This document shows, piece after piece, positions 37,474 to 46,638 of a DNA stretch of 64,000 nt. This stretch comes from Halomonas qaidamensis (GTDB lineage Bacteria > Pseudomonadota > Gammaproteobacteria > Pseudomonadales > Halomonadaceae): NCBI RefSeq assembly GCF_025917315.1, contig NZ_CP080627.1, forward strand, positions 1,984,001 through 2,048,000. The letters run 5' to 3'. A program made the translations under genes and the position numbers. Each line of letters begins with the position of its first letter. Position 1 is the first letter of the stretch. Below the pieces are notes generated by a model. The model saw only the letters and a list, made by a program, of their open reading frames with translations, was not told the DNA's origin and did no database searches.

Positions 37474-38277
37474 CTACTTTTTCATTCGTGCTAGCAATCG
37501 CTCAACCGCTTCAAGATGCTCCGGCTCGTTATGACACATGCCTTGAAAAACCGCACACACATCTAAAAATGCTTTTAACTCCATATCTGGTGCCAATTTC
37601 ATCAACCGCTTGGTTAAGCGGGTCGCTTTTGGCGGCTGTGCCGCGATACGCGTAGCATGAGTCATGGCGGTAGTCATTAATGCATCCGGTGCAACCACTT
37701 CCAATACCACACCATAAGCTAACGCTTCTTCGGCATTGATAATCCGGCCTGAAAGCGTCAGCTCGAAAGCGCGTTGATAGCCTATCTGACGCTGCATAAA
37801 CCAAGCGCCTCCATCACCTGGAATGATCCCTAGGTTTAAAAAGGTTTCACCAAACGTGGCGTTGCTAGAAGCAACGCGAATATCCGCCATATTGGCTAGG
37901 TCAAATCCCGCCCCAATGGCTGCGCCATTGACAGCTGCGATAATTGGCACCTCGACGTTACTTAGCGCCAACGGTATGCGCTGAATACCTCGACGGTAGC
38001 GTTCAGCCACTTCCGCTACGTCGCCTGCGAAATCGCCCCCACGTTCAGCCATGTCTTTGACGTTACCCCCGGCGCAGAAGGCAGATCCCGCACCAGTGAT
38101 CACTAATACAGATACGTCGCTTGCGGTATTCAGCCACTCAGCCGTTGTGACGATATCATCAACCAGTGCGGTGCCCGTTAGCGCATTACGCACATCGTGG
38201 CGGTTTAAGGTCAGCGTTGCCACCCGGTGCTCCAGGGTCAGGGTAGCATCGATAAGTTTAGGTAACGTCTGGCTCAT
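37474..38277 (-). CDS. Enoyl-CoA hydratase/isomerase (crotonase) family protein
   Basis: From the ATG at 38277 (GGAG upstream) the product has 267 residues; an upstream start would add 31 residues with no sense. Crotonase features are LTLNRHDVRNALTG near the N terminus, the oxyanion-hole region GAGSAFCAGGNVKDMAERG, and AAVNGAAIGAGFDLANMADIRVA. The Glu of FGETFLNLGIIPGDGG fits a catalytic position. It probably hydrates or isomerises an enoyl-CoA in fatty- or amino-acid breakdown. It follows the quinone oxidoreductase gene closely on the same strand. Exact substrate unknown. Confidence 0.85.
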   Translation of the reverse strand: MSQTLPKLIDATLTLEHRVATLTLNRHDVRNALTGTALVDDIVTTAEWLNTASDVSVLVITGAGSAFCAGGNVKDMAERGGDFAGDVAEVAERYRRGIQRIPLALSNVEVPIIAAVNGAAIGAGFDLANMADIRVASSNATFGETFLNLGIIPGDGGAWFMQRQIGYQRAFELTLSGRIINAEEALAYGVVLEVVAPDALMTTAMTHATRIAAQPPKATRLTKRLMKLAPDMELKAFLDVCAVFQGMCHNEPEHLEAVERLLARMKK

Positions 38278-38302
38278 TGATTGCACTCCACAGGTATTCG
38301 GG

Positions 38303-39280
38303 CTAAGGCAGAAGAATAGTTGAGCCTGTTGTTTTACGGCTTTGCAGGGCATCTTGTGCCTTTCCTGCATCCTGGAGCGGGTAGCGATTGGCTACATCAA
38401 TACGAAGCTTGCCGCTTTCGATCATGGCAAAAAAGTCATCGCACATCATTTCAAGACGCTCACGGGTATCCGCATAGCCGTTCAGACTTGGCCGCGTTAC
38501 ATACAGCGCACCTTTTTGGTTCAGAATACCAATGTTCACGCCATCTACTGGTCCAGATGCATTGCCAAAGCTAACCATTAGCGAACGAGGCTTTAGACAA
38601 TCTAACGACATTTCCCAGGTATCTTTTCCTACCGAATCATAAACGACGTCGCACATATCACCATTCGTTAGCTCGCGCACCCGCTCAACCACATTCTCTT
38701 CGCTGTAGTTGATCGTCGCCCATGCCCCATTGGCCATGGCAAGGTCAGCTTTCTCCTTTGAGCTAACCGTACCGATTAACTTAACGCCCAGCGCCTTGGC
38801 CCACTGGCAAGCTATCGAACCAACGCCACCAGCAGCAGCATGAAAAAGAATGGTCTCGCCGCCCTTTAATTCATAGGTTTGGCGCAGCAAGTACTGCACG
38901 GTTAAGCCTTTCAGCATGCTGGCCGCTGCGGTTTCAAAATCAATAAAGTCCGGCAGCTTGACCACTTTGGCGGCTGGCAACGTATGCAATTCTGCATAGG
39001 CACCTAAGGGGCCTTGGGCATACGCTACTCGGTCTCCCTCTTTTAAATGGGTAACGCCTTCACCTACAGCGTCGACAACCCCGGCACCTTCCGTCCCTAA
39101 GCCAGAAGGCATGGAGGGAGCAGGATAAAGCCCCGTCCGAAAATAGATATCAATAAAATTCAGGCCTACTGCTTTATTCTCAATGCGCACTTCGCCAGCA
39201 CCGGGAGCTTTAGGCTCTGTCTCGACCCACTCCAACACCTCTGAACTACCCGTTTTTGAAAATTGGATACGCTTTGGCAT
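38303..39280 (-). CDS. NADPH:quinone oxidoreductase (zinc-free MDR family)
   Basis: The 325-residue protein matches the Qor group of medium-chain dehydrogenases (E. coli QorA is 327). It has the N-terminal GroES-like domain (NKAVGLNFIDIYFRTGLYP), the GTEGAGVVDAVGEGV motif and the NADPH-binding AAAGGVGSIACQWAKALG stretch. The zinc-binding cysteines of alcohol dehydrogenases are missing. It reduces quinones with NADPH in the cytosol. The crotonase gene starts 26 bases downstream and shares its terminator, so the two are likely cotranscribed, though a shared pathway is not obvious. Confidence 0.92.
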   Translation of the reverse strand: MPKRIQFSKTGSSEVLEWVETEPKAPGAGEVRIENKAVGLNFIDIYFRTGLYPAPSMPSGLGTEGAGVVDAVGEGVTHLKEGDRVAYAQGPLGAYAELHTLPAAKVVKLPDFIDFETAAASMLKGLTVQYLLRQTYELKGGETILFHAAAGGVGSIACQWAKALGVKLIGTVSSKEKADLAMANGAWATINYSEENVVERVRELTNGDMCDVVYDSVGKDTWEMSLDCLKPRSLMVSFGNASGPVDGVNIGILNQKGALYVTRPSLNGYADTRERLEMMCDDFFAMIESGKLRIDVANRYPLQDAGKAQDALQSRKTTGSTILLP

Positions 39281-39481
39281 CTGGATAAACTCCTATTGTT
39301 AATTATTGGATATATAGCAGGCCATCCAACCGCGTTGAGCAATTAAAATCAAGCGATTAGCCATCTATACAGGACATATTGCTGTCATGCCAGCATGCTA
39401 AACTACTTATCATTATCGACGGTAACGTTGATCGGTTACGCCTACATCTCCGCCTACATCGACAGTTTATATGGATAGACT

Positions 39482-40249
39482 ATGACGCACCCAGCCATCT
39501 GTTTGCCAACGCTTATTGCCCACCGTGGCTACTCAGCAGCCGCGCCTGAAAATACCTTAACGGCGGTGCGTGCCGCTCACCAAGCAGGTGCTACCTGGGT
39601 AGAACTGGACGTTCAGCTACTGGGCGATGGGACCCCTGTGATTTGGCACGATAGCGATATTAACCGCTGTTCTGACCAGCGTGGTGAACTTGCCAGCCTG
39701 ACGTGGCAACAAGCGCAACAGCTTGACGTTGGCAGCTGGTTTGGCGATGCATTTGCAGGTGAAAGGATGGCCAGCCTTGAGGCAATGCTAGCGCTATTGA
39801 ACGAGCTGAACATGGGGGTGAATTTAGAAATCAAGGTAAACAAAGGCCGCGACCCCATCGCCTTAGTGGAGACCATCTTGCCAGTCGTATTAGCCGCCCT
39901 ACCCGCCGAGCGGCTGATTGTGTCCTCGTTTGATGCCCAAGCCTTAGCTCGTTGCCGCCTTATTGCACCTAAAGAAGCACTCGCGCTGGGCGTACTGTTT
40001 GGCAGTATACCGCCTACCTGGCGTAGCCAATGTGAAGCCGTCGAGGCGTTTAGCATTCACCCCCACTGGCCACGCTTAAAACATACACAGGCCGCTGCCA
40101 TGCGCCGCGATGGTTATGAAATTTTATGCTATACCGCCAACGACCCAGGCGCGTTTGAAAGCCGTTGGAACTGGGGAATAGCCAGTGCGATTACCGATGA
40201 GCCTGAAGCGTTTCAACGCTATTTGAATAATCGACGGCAACACGGTTAA
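39482..40249 (+). CDS. ugpQ: Glycerophosphodiester phosphodiesterase
   Basis: The 255-residue cytosolic protein is a GDPD-family TIM barrel that hydrolyses glycerophosphodiesters to glycerol 3-phosphate and an alcohol. The signature IAHRGYSAAAPENTLTAV carries the catalytic His and Arg. ELDVQLLGDGTPVIWHD supplies the metal-binding Glu/Asp and second His, and NLEIKVN a further metal ligand. The size and lack of a signal peptide match UgpQ. It precedes nfo by 36 bases. Glycerol 3-phosphate made here could enter the GlpD pathway encoded upstream. Confidence 0.9.
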   Translation: MTHPAICLPTLIAHRGYSAAAPENTLTAVRAAHQAGATWVELDVQLLGDGTPVIWHDSDINRCSDQRGELASLTWQQAQQLDVGSWFGDAFAGERMASLEAMLALLNELNMGVNLEIKVNKGRDPIALVETILPVVLAALPAERLIVSSFDAQALARCRLIAPKEALALGVLFGSIPPTWRSQCEAVEAFSIHPHWPRLKHTQAAAMRRDGYEILCYTANDPGAFESRWNWGIASAITDEPEAFQRYLNNRRQHG

Positions 40250-40285
40250 ATTCGCTCACTGCCTAACTAATTGCTAAGGAAAATC

Positions 40286-41161
40286 ATGCACTATCTTGGT
40301 GCCCATGTGAGCGCAGCGGGTGGCGCTGATCAAGCAGTGTTACGCGCGGTCGATATCGGCGCAAACGGCTTTGCCCTCTTCACTAAAAATCAGCGACAGT
40401 GGAAAGGTAAACCACTGACTGACGAAGCGATTGTAGCGTTTAAACACGCCTGCCAAACCCATGGGTTTGGCCCAGAACAAATTTTGCCCCATGACAGTTA
40501 CCTGATTAACTTAGGCCACCCAGAAGCCGATGGGCTTGAAAAGTCACGCGTGGCGTTTTTAGACGAAATGCAGCGCTGTGAGCAACTAGGCCTTACCTTA
40601 TTGAACTTTCACCCTGGCAGTCACCTGAACAAAATTAGCGAAACCGACTGCCTCAAACGCATCGCGGACTCGATCAACGAGGCGTTGTTACCCACAAAAG
40701 GTGTCACGGCAGTGATTGAAAACACCGCCGGACAAGGCACTAACCTTGGCTGGCGCTTCGAGCATTTGGCAGAAATTATTGCTCACGTTGATGATAAAAC
40801 CCGTGTTGGCGTCTGTATTGATACTTGCCATGCTTTCGCCGCCGGATATGACTTGCGTACCGCCGAGGCCACCAAGGCAACGTTGAATGAGCTAGGCAAG
40901 GTGGTCGGCTTTGAGTATTTACGTGGTATGCATTTAAACGATGCCAAGAGTGCTTTCGCCAGCCGTGTAGACCGCCACCACAGCCTGGGTAAGGGCAATA
41001 TTGGCCTGGACGCGTTCACAACGATCATGCAAGACAAACGCATTCATGACATACCGATGATTTTGGAAACCGTCGAACCCGGCATTTGGGCTGACGAACT
41101 CAATTGGTTACGCTCGCAAGTGCTCGATGCTCAAGTGCCTGACGCAGCGCCTGGCAAATAG
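40286..41161 (+). CDS. nfo: Endonuclease IV Nfo
   Basis: The 291-residue AP endonuclease starts at the ATG at 40286, preceded by AAGGA. It reads [13 protein letters not shown], the standard N terminus. Zinc-binding motifs of the TIM barrel are present: [48 protein letters not shown] and MILETVEPG, with [12 protein letters not shown] before the last. It cleaves 5' to abasic sites in base-excision repair. Its last 31 bases overlap the convergent regulator gene, an unusually long coding overlap. Confidence 0.97.
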   Translation: MHYLGAHVSAAGGADQAVLRAVDIGANGFALFTKNQRQWKGKPLTDEAIVAFKHACQTHGFGPEQILPHDSYLINLGHPEADGLEKSRVAFLDEMQRCEQLGLTLLNFHPGSHLNKISETDCLKRIADSINEALLPTKGVTAVIENTAGQGTNLGWRFEHLAEIIAHVDDKTRVGVCIDTCHAFAAGYDLRTAEATKATLNELGKVVGFEYLRGMHLNDAKSAFASRVDRHHSLGKGNIGLDAFTTIMQDKRIHDIPMILETVEPGIWADELNWLRSQVLDAQVPDAAPGK

Positions 41162-41718
41162 TGAATCACATCGTGAAACCGTAGCCGTGTCGTCGTACTG
41201 TTACGCATGGCGTGGGGGCGGTCGGCAAAAAAGCGCAGCCCCTCGCCAACCCGCAATGTTTGCCAGCGCTCGTCAATGCGCAGCTCCATCTCACCCTCGA
41301 CAACGACAATGTGCTCTACCACCCCGCTAGCGTGGGGAGACGATTCACTGATGGCTCCGGGCGCCAGTTCAATCATAAACATTTCAAAGCCCAACAGCGG
41401 GTCATAAGGAAATAGCAACCTCGCCTGCATGCCAGCACTATCATCGCCCCAAACAGACTCCCAGCCATACCGGTGAAGTTCTCCTAGCGCAGGCTTGTCG
41501 CCATCAAATAGGGTTGAAAACGACACCCGAAAGCCGCTAGCAATTTTCCACAGCGTTGATACCGTTGGGCTTGATTCACCACGCTCTATCTGTCCCAACA
41601 TGGCTTTACTCACCCCCGTTTTACTCGCCGCGCGATCTAGGCTCCAGCCACGATCTTTGCGCAGTTTTTTAACGGTTCCCGCAACATGTTCAGCAATGGT
41701 GTGTGGCTCACTTGCCAT
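41131..41718 (-). CDS. XRE-cupin transcriptional regulator of the BenE-type transporter
   Basis: The 195-residue product starts at the ATG at 41718, with GAGGAGAG in front; an ATG seven codons upstream lacks a site. An N-terminal XRE helix-turn-helix ([25 protein letters not shown]) is joined to a C-terminal cupin_2 domain ([36 protein letters not shown]). Such regulators sense small ligands through the cupin. It is divergent from the BenE-family transporter, and two matching palindromes lie in the 150-bp gap. Control of that transporter, and of itself, is therefore likely (inference). Confidence 0.88.
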   Translation of the reverse strand: MASEPHTIAEHVAGTVKKLRKDRGWSLDRAASKTGVSKAMLGQIERGESSPTVSTLWKIASGFRVSFSTLFDGDKPALGELHRYGWESVWGDDSAGMQARLLFPYDPLLGFEMFMIELAPGAISESSPHASGVVEHIVVVEGEMELRIDERWQTLRVGEGLRFFADRPHAMRNSTTTRLRFHDVIHYLPGAASGT

Positions 41719-41786
41719 GAGGCTCTCCTCGATATTCACCTAAGTAGTTTACCGATTCATTCATTGATACACACGGGCACTTAACA

Positions 41787-41806
41787 CTTGTGCGTTATTA
41801 CGCACA
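41787..41806. promoter_or_regulatory. Operator 1 in the regulator-BenE gap
   Basis: TTGTGCGT-TATT-ACGCACAA has perfect 8-bp arms. A second site with the same spacing lies 37 bp away, centre to centre. Both lie between the XRE-cupin gene and the transporter it probably controls. Confidence 0.65.
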
Positions 41807-41823
41807 ATGATAGCCTCTTGCGA

Positions 41824-41843
41824 TCGTGCGCTATAACGCACAA
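41824..41843. promoter_or_regulatory. Operator 2 in the regulator-BenE gap
   Basis: TCGTGCGC-TATA-ACGCACAA repeats the arm sequence and 4-base spacer of operator 1, with two arm changes. It ends 25 bp before the transporter start, where bound protein would block initiation. Confidence 0.6.
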
Positions 41844-41868
41844 ACTACCGCGCTAGCGAGGCAACACA

Positions 41869-43077
41869 ATGGAAGCGCCACAAACTCTGCCGACCAATGA
41901 CACGCCCAACACCTCTTTCTGGCAAGACATCAGCGTCTCGACCGTTACCGCAGGTTTTGTGGCGGTAACCATTGGCTATACGAGCTCAGCGGCGATCATT
42001 TTCCAAGCGGCTGCCGCTGCGGGTGCCAGCACCGCACAAATTAGCTCCTGGCTGTGGGCGCTGGGTATTGGTATGGGCATTACCTCATTAGGGCTTTCGC
42101 TGCGCTATCGCATGCCTTTATTAACAGCATGGTCAACGCCAGGTGCAGCGTTTTTGGCGACGAACCTTCCTGGCGTTCCCATTGAAGAAGCTATCGGTGC
42201 TTTTCTATTCTCTGCGCTGCTGATTACGCTATGCGGGGTAACAGGGTTGTTTGAGCGCGTGATGCGTTATATACCCAGCGCGATTGCATCCGCTTTATTG
42301 GCAGGTATTCTGCTGCGCTTTGGCTTAGAGCTGTTTAACGTTATGGAAAACCAATGGCGGCTACCACTGGCTATGTTAGCCGCCTGGGTAGCAGGCCGAC
42401 GTTTATGGCCGACACTCGCGGTGCCCGGCGTACTATTAATCGGCATTGCAATTACCCTGTGGCAGGGCCAACTAAACCTACAAAATATTCCGCTGGCACC
42501 TACAGCCCCTGTTTTCATCACGCCCGTCTTTTCGCTGCCAACACTGATCAGCATTGGCATTCCTTTGTTTGTGATTACCATGGCGACCCAAAACTTACCT
42601 GGTGTAGCAGTGCTCCGGGCAGCAGGCTATCAGCCAAACAGTTCGCCACTTATCAGTTGGACAGGGGGTGCAACGCTTTTGCTCGCCCCCTTTGGTGGCT
42701 ATGCGCTTAATATGGCGGCTATTAGCGCAGCAGTATGTATTGGGCCAGATTCACATGCCGACCCGCGCAGACGCTATACCGCAGGCGTGGCAGCGGGTGT
42801 GTTCTATATCGCAATGGGGATCTTTGGGGGCACAGTTACCGGCGTCTTCAATACACTTCCCAGTGTCTTGGTCATGTCGCTAGCAGGTATTGCGTTACTG
42901 GGCACCTTAAGTGGTGGGTTAGCAAATGCATTTGAGAATAGCGGGCAACGAGATGCCGCCATTATCACCTTTTTACTCACTGGTTCAGGCATCACTTTGC
43001 TAGGTATAGGCGGCGCATTCTGGGGGCTTGTAGCAGGCTTGGTGGTACTAAAGCTGACAAAGCCCCCACACGGTTAG
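41869..43077 (+). CDS. benE: Benzoate/H+ symporter BenE-family transporter
   Basis: The 402-residue protein has twelve or so hydrophobic helices and starts directly after the operator pair. BenE-type landmarks are SVSTVTAGFVAVTIGYTSSA, LLTAWSTPGAAFLA, VFVITMATQNLPGVAVLRAAGY and GGYALNMAAISAAVCIG. The family imports benzoate or related aromatic acids by proton symport. No benzoate dioxygenase genes are in the window, so the real substrate may differ. The divergent XRE-cupin gene is the likely regulator. Confidence 0.88.
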   Translation: MEAPQTLPTNDTPNTSFWQDISVSTVTAGFVAVTIGYTSSAAIIFQAAAAAGASTAQISSWLWALGIGMGITSLGLSLRYRMPLLTAWSTPGAAFLATNLPGVPIEEAIGAFLFSALLITLCGVTGLFERVMRYIPSAIASALLAGILLRFGLELFNVMENQWRLPLAMLAAWVAGRRLWPTLAVPGVLLIGIAITLWQGQLNLQNIPLAPTAPVFITPVFSLPTLISIGIPLFVITMATQNLPGVAVLRAAGYQPNSSPLISWTGGATLLLAPFGGYALNMAAISAAVCIGPDSHADPRRRYTAGVAAGVFYIAMGIFGGTVTGVFNTLPSVLVMSLAGIALLGTLSGGLANAFENSGQRDAAIITFLLTGSGITLLGIGGAFWGLVAGLVVLKLTKPPHG

Positions 43078-43128
43078 ACGTAGATAAGACAACGCGCTAA
43101 TAAAAAGCCCCCAGAGCGTTCACTACTG

Positions 43129-43166
43129 GGCTAATGCCAGTCAGTTAAGCCTGTCTGGCATTAGCC
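43129..43166. terminator. Hairpin after the BenE gene
   Basis: GGCTAATGCCAG and CTGGCATTAGCC form a perfect 12-bp stem with a 14-base loop, about 50 bases past the BenE stop. No T run follows, so it is a stable transcript end or processing structure more than a classic terminator. Confidence 0.55.
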
Positions 43167-43221
43167 GATGGGCTGGTAAGTGCCTGACGGTGATTCCACC
43201 CCAGCCCTCCGTGTCGCCCTC

Positions 43222-43630
43222 GTCATTCTCGCAGGCCCTTAGCGGGAATCCATGTTGACCTGGGATTTCGGGCGGCTGCAGGCCAAGGTCAAGGTGGATT
43301 CCCGATTACCCCACTCGGGAATGACACTTTCCACCCCGTCATTCCCGCGTGCCTGCCGTCTTGTCATTCCCGCATGCTTTTAGCGGGAATCCAGTTTGAT
43401 GTTGGTACGCTGGCCTCGGCGGGTAAGGTCAAGGTGGATTCCCGGTTACCCCACTCGGGAATGACACTTTCCACTCCGTCATTCCCGCGTGCCTGCCGTC
43501 TTGTCATTCCCGCATGCTTTTAGCGGGAATCCAGTTTGACGTTAGTACTCCGGCCTCGGCGGGTAAGGTCAGGGTGGTTTCCCGATCACCCCACTCGGGA
43601 ATGACGTACGGTGACTCGGGAATGACGTGC
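43222..43630. repeat. Tandem ~140-bp intergenic repeats with GTCATTCCCGC / GCGGGAAT inverted ends
   Basis: Two nearly identical 140-bp units start at 43338 and 43478. A diverged, shorter unit (~116 bp) starts at 43222, and an extra end fragment is present at about 43613-43630. Each unit has GTCATTCCCGC, then TTTTAGCGGGAATCCAGTTTGA, and later GTGGATTCCCG with CCACTCGGGAATGAC, so inverted GGGAAT/ATTCCC pairs can fold into hairpins. This is the style of dispersed intergenic repeats found in many proteobacteria. The 563-bp gap 43078-43640 holds nothing else that I can call a gene. Confidence 0.85.
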
Positions 43631-43640
43631 GGTTTACGCG

Positions 43641-44075
43641 TTACATCGTCGCGAGGCGTTCTTCATCCATCACGCCCGACATCCTCACCATGGCTAATGC
43701 TTCATCCAGGCTTGCCACTTCTTCCATCATCAACAACTCGTTTTCCAAACTAACCGGCTGTCCAGCTTTATCTGATAACAGCTTCTCTAATGCAGCTACG
43801 TCCATAGCGTCGTCTAAGTGGTGAATATCTACCGACGCACTGCTCGCGCTGGGCAGGTAGATAGTGCCATTAGAGAAATCCACGGCATAGGCGATGACAC
43901 CCGGCACAATGAAAAACAGTAACCCAACACCGTTGGCGATAGCCACGACCGGGTCTACATTACCACTTAATTGCCCTTTACGTTCAGGGTAAAAAAGCGT
44001 CCCACAACCACTTAACGTTACAATGGAGACACCTACAATGGCCCCCGTTAACCAACGGCGTACTACTTGCTGCAT
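43641..44075 (-). CDS. Putative lipoprotein of unknown function
   Basis: The 144-residue protein has a lipoprotein signal ending in LSGC (Cys at residue 24), so it is probably anchored in the outer or inner membrane. GTLFYPERKGQLSGNVDPVV and the hydrophobic GLLFFIVPGVIAYAVDFSNGTIYLP suggest the small YidQ/YceK-like lipoprotein group found in Pseudomonas and Halomonas. The C-terminal ~60 residues are an acidic helical extension (DDAMDVAALEKLLSDKAG) that I do not recognise. It is divergent from proS and next to the tandem repeats. Confidence 0.7.
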   Translation of the reverse strand: MQQVVRRWLTGAIVGVSIVTLSGCGTLFYPERKGQLSGNVDPVVAIANGVGLLFFIVPGVIAYAVDFSNGTIYLPSASSASVDIHHLDDAMDVAALEKLLSDKAGQPVSLENELLMMEEVASLDEALAMVRMSGVMDEERLATM

Positions 44076-44317
44076 GAAGGTTCCCTCAAAGTCCTAACAT
44101 ACCGATAGCCGAAGAAAATGCTGTTATTAACCAGTGCTATCGAGCCACAAAACTTGGCGAGTTTAGCACATTTGATTACCAACACACGCCAAGCTGTTAA
44201 CGTAGGATTTTGCCGCTTTACCCGCTTAGCCGTACAATGCAGCATTCAACGCTAGCTTAAGCGCTGCATTACCTAACGATTTTGCATTACCCCTACCAAC
44301 AAGGAATACTCACGCCC

Positions 44318-46051
44318 ATGCGCGCCAGCCAATTATTGATTGCGACATTAAAAGAAACTCCGGCCGACGCTGAAGTCATCAGCCACCAGTTAATGCTGCG
44401 CGCTGGTATGATCCGTCGTCTTACCTCTGGCCTCTATACGTGGCTGCCTCTTGGCCTACGCACGCTGCGTAAGGTTGAAGCCATTGTTCGCGAAGAGATG
44501 AACCGTGCCGGCGCTCAGGAAGTATTGATGCCCGCCGTGCAGCCTGCTGACCTATGGCAAGAGTCTGGCCGCTGGGAGCAGTACGGCCCGGAACTGCTGC
44601 GTCTGAAAGACCGTCACGAGCGCGATTACTGCGTAGGCCCAACCCATGAAGAAGTGATTACCGACCTGGTACGTAAAGAAATTGCCAGCTATAAGCAATT
44701 ACCGGTTAACTTCTATCAAATCCAGACAAAATTCCGTGATGAGATTCGCCCACGCTTTGGAGTGATGCGCTCTCGCGAGTTTATTATGAAGGATGCTTAC
44801 TCCTTCCATCTGGACGAAGCCTCCCTCAAAGAGACTTACCAAGCGATGTATGATGCCTATACACGCATCTTCACTCGCCTAGGTCTCGACTTCCGTCCTG
44901 TCATTGCTGACAACGGCTCGATTGGCGGTACTGGCTCCCACGAGTTTCACGTATTAGCCGATTCAGGAGAAGATGATATTGTGTTCTCCAACGCCTCTGA
45001 TTACGCCGCTAACATGGAAAAAGCTGAGGCCCTCCCCGCACCTCTCGGTAGCAACGTAGAGCGCGCAGCCCCCAGCGAAGAGATACGCTTGGTCGATACG
45101 CCAAACGCTAAAACTATCGCCGCCCTGGTCGAGCAGTACGACCTGCCTATCGAAAAGACCATTAAAACGCTAATGGTGCACGCCGCCGAAGGTGGCTTGA
45201 TTGCTCTTCTTATCCGTGGCGACCATGAGCTAAATGAAGTCAAAGCTGAAAACCTTCCCCAGGTGGCCGCTCCGCTGACCATGGCGAGTGAAGAAGAAAT
45301 TCGTGCAGCCGTTGGAGCAGGGCCTGGCTCCCTCGGCCCTGTCGGCTTGGAAATGCCGATCATTATTGACCGCAGTGTAACGCTAATAAGTGATTTTGGT
45401 GCCGGCGCAAATATCGATGGTCAGCACTACTTTGGCATTAACTGGGAGCGCGACGTTGCCCTACCCCAAGTTGCCGATCTACGTAACGTGGTAGAGGGTG
45501 ACCCTTCGCCCGACGGTAAAGGCACGCTTTCTATCAAACGTGGCATAGAAGTGGGTCACGTCTTCCAGCTTGGACAAAAGTATTCCGAAGCAATGAACGC
45601 GACAGTACTGGGCGACAACGGTAAAACCAGTCACCCATGGATGGGCTGCTATGGCATCGGCGTTACCCGCGTGGTAGCTGCCGCCATTGAGCAAAACCAC
45701 GATGATTCAGGCATTATCTGGCCAAACGCCATCGCACCGTTCCAAGTAGCGCTGGTACCGATGAACGCCCACAAATCACAACGTGTGCGCGAAGAGTCTG
45801 AACGCCTTTACCAAGCACTAACAGCGGCGGGCTTAGACGTGCTGCTTGACGACCGCGATACACGCCCCGGTGTTAAGTTTGCCGACCTGGAACTGATGGG
45901 TGTGCCCCATCGCTTGGTGATTGGTGATCGCGGCCTAGATAACGGTGAACTGGAATACAAAGGTCGCCGAGATAATGAGGCGACCATGATTCCTGCTGAC
46001 ACCATTATTGATTTCTTGCGTGAAAAAGCAGGGCTGAGTAGCAATAAGTAA
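44318..46051 (+). CDS. proS: Prolyl-tRNA synthetase ProS
   Basis: From the ATG at 44318 the enzyme has 577 residues and begins [20 protein letters not shown], as E. coli ProS does (572); a start twelve codons upstream is not needed. Class II motif 2 appears as [21 protein letters not shown]. The editing (YbaK-like) insertion lies around residues 235-390, with [14 protein letters not shown] and [13 protein letters not shown]. The anticodon-binding domain is at the C terminus. It charges tRNA-Pro and edits Ala-tRNA-Pro. The lytic transglycosylase gene starts eight bases after its stop. Confidence 0.98.
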   Translation: MRASQLLIATLKETPADAEVISHQLMLRAGMIRRLTSGLYTWLPLGLRTLRKVEAIVREEMNRAGAQEVLMPAVQPADLWQESGRWEQYGPELLRLKDRHERDYCVGPTHEEVITDLVRKEIASYKQLPVNFYQIQTKFRDEIRPRFGVMRSREFIMKDAYSFHLDEASLKETYQAMYDAYTRIFTRLGLDFRPVIADNGSIGGTGSHEFHVLADSGEDDIVFSNASDYAANMEKAEALPAPLGSNVERAAPSEEIRLVDTPNAKTIAALVEQYDLPIEKTIKTLMVHAAEGGLIALLIRGDHELNEVKAENLPQVAAPLTMASEEEIRAAVGAGPGSLGPVGLEMPIIIDRSVTLISDFGAGANIDGQHYFGINWERDVALPQVADLRNVVEGDPSPDGKGTLSIKRGIEVGHVFQLGQKYSEAMNATVLGDNGKTSHPWMGCYGIGVTRVVAAAIEQNHDDSGIIWPNAIAPFQVALVPMNAHKSQRVREESERLYQALTAAGLDVLLDDRDTRPGVKFADLELMGVPHRLVIGDRGLDNGELEYKGRRDNEATMIPADTIIDFLREKAGLSSNK

Positions 46052-46059
46052 GACCACGT

Positions 46060-46638
46060 ATGTTGCTGGGCGCAATAGCGTGGCATTTTCGCTGGGTTAA
46101 CCGGTGGCTTTTAGCAGGCAGCATGTTCATTGCTGCCTTGCTGACGGCCAATGCAGTGGCAGCACCGCTGCGACTGACCCTTGATGCTGCCCATCAACAA
46201 ACATCTTATTCTCAGCAGCAGTTGCAACAGTGGCGTAGCCGTATGGATGCGCCACTATCACGGTTTATCCGCGAACCAGCACAACGCCACGAATTATTAA
46301 CGAGGCTGTACCAAGAAGCCCATTTAGCGGGCTTACCACCTGAGCTAGTGCTAGCTCTCATTCAAGTAGAGAGCGCATTTGAAGCCGATGCGGTCTCGTC
46401 TGCTGGCGCTACCGGACTCATGCAAATTATGCCTTTCTGGGTCGAAGAGCTTGGCCTGCCAATAGACAACCTTAGCGATCCTAATCGTAATCTGCGTTAT
46501 GGCTGCACTATTTTAGCCCACTACCTCGCCGTCGAACGCGGCGACTTCACCCGCGCATTGGCTCGTTATAACGGCAGCCTAGGACAAACATGGTACCCAG
46601 AACGGGTGCTAAAAGCATGGCGAGATGATTGGCGTTAA
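46060..46638 (+). CDS. Lytic transglycosylase (SLT family)
   Basis: The 192-residue protein has an N-terminal hydrophobic signal segment (WLLAGSMFIAALLTANAVAA). It is followed by an SLT domain with ALIQVESAFEADAVSSAGATGLMQIMP, in which the Glu of QVES is the catalytic acid. It cuts peptidoglycan glycan strands in the periplasm. NRNLRYGCTILAHYL and LARYNGSLGQTWYPERVL complete the domain. It shares its promoter with proS by position, and its end overlaps the stop of the convergent HprK-PqqD gene by four bases. Confidence 0.88.
   Translation: MLLGAIAWHFRWVNRWLLAGSMFIAALLTANAVAAPLRLTLDAAHQQTSYSQQQLQQWRSRMDAPLSRFIREPAQRHELLTRLYQEAHLAGLPPELVLALIQVESAFEADAVSSAGATGLMQIMPFWVEELGLPIDNLSDPNRNLRYGCTILAHYLAVERGDFTRALARYNGSLGQTWYPERVLKAWRDDWR

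Noticed and set aside
37474..38370. Longer start for the crotonase adding 31 residues
   Set aside because: The extension contains no recognisable sequence, while the ATG at 38277 has a good ribosome site and begins the conserved fold.
43222..43630. CRISPR array or coding gene in the 140-bp repeats
   Set aside because: Units are 140 bp long and contiguous, and the frames inside them are not preserved between copies.
44103..44142. CGATAGC...GCTATCG inverted repeat upstream of the lipoprotein gene
   Set aside because: Seven-base arms with a long 26-base loop are expected by chance.
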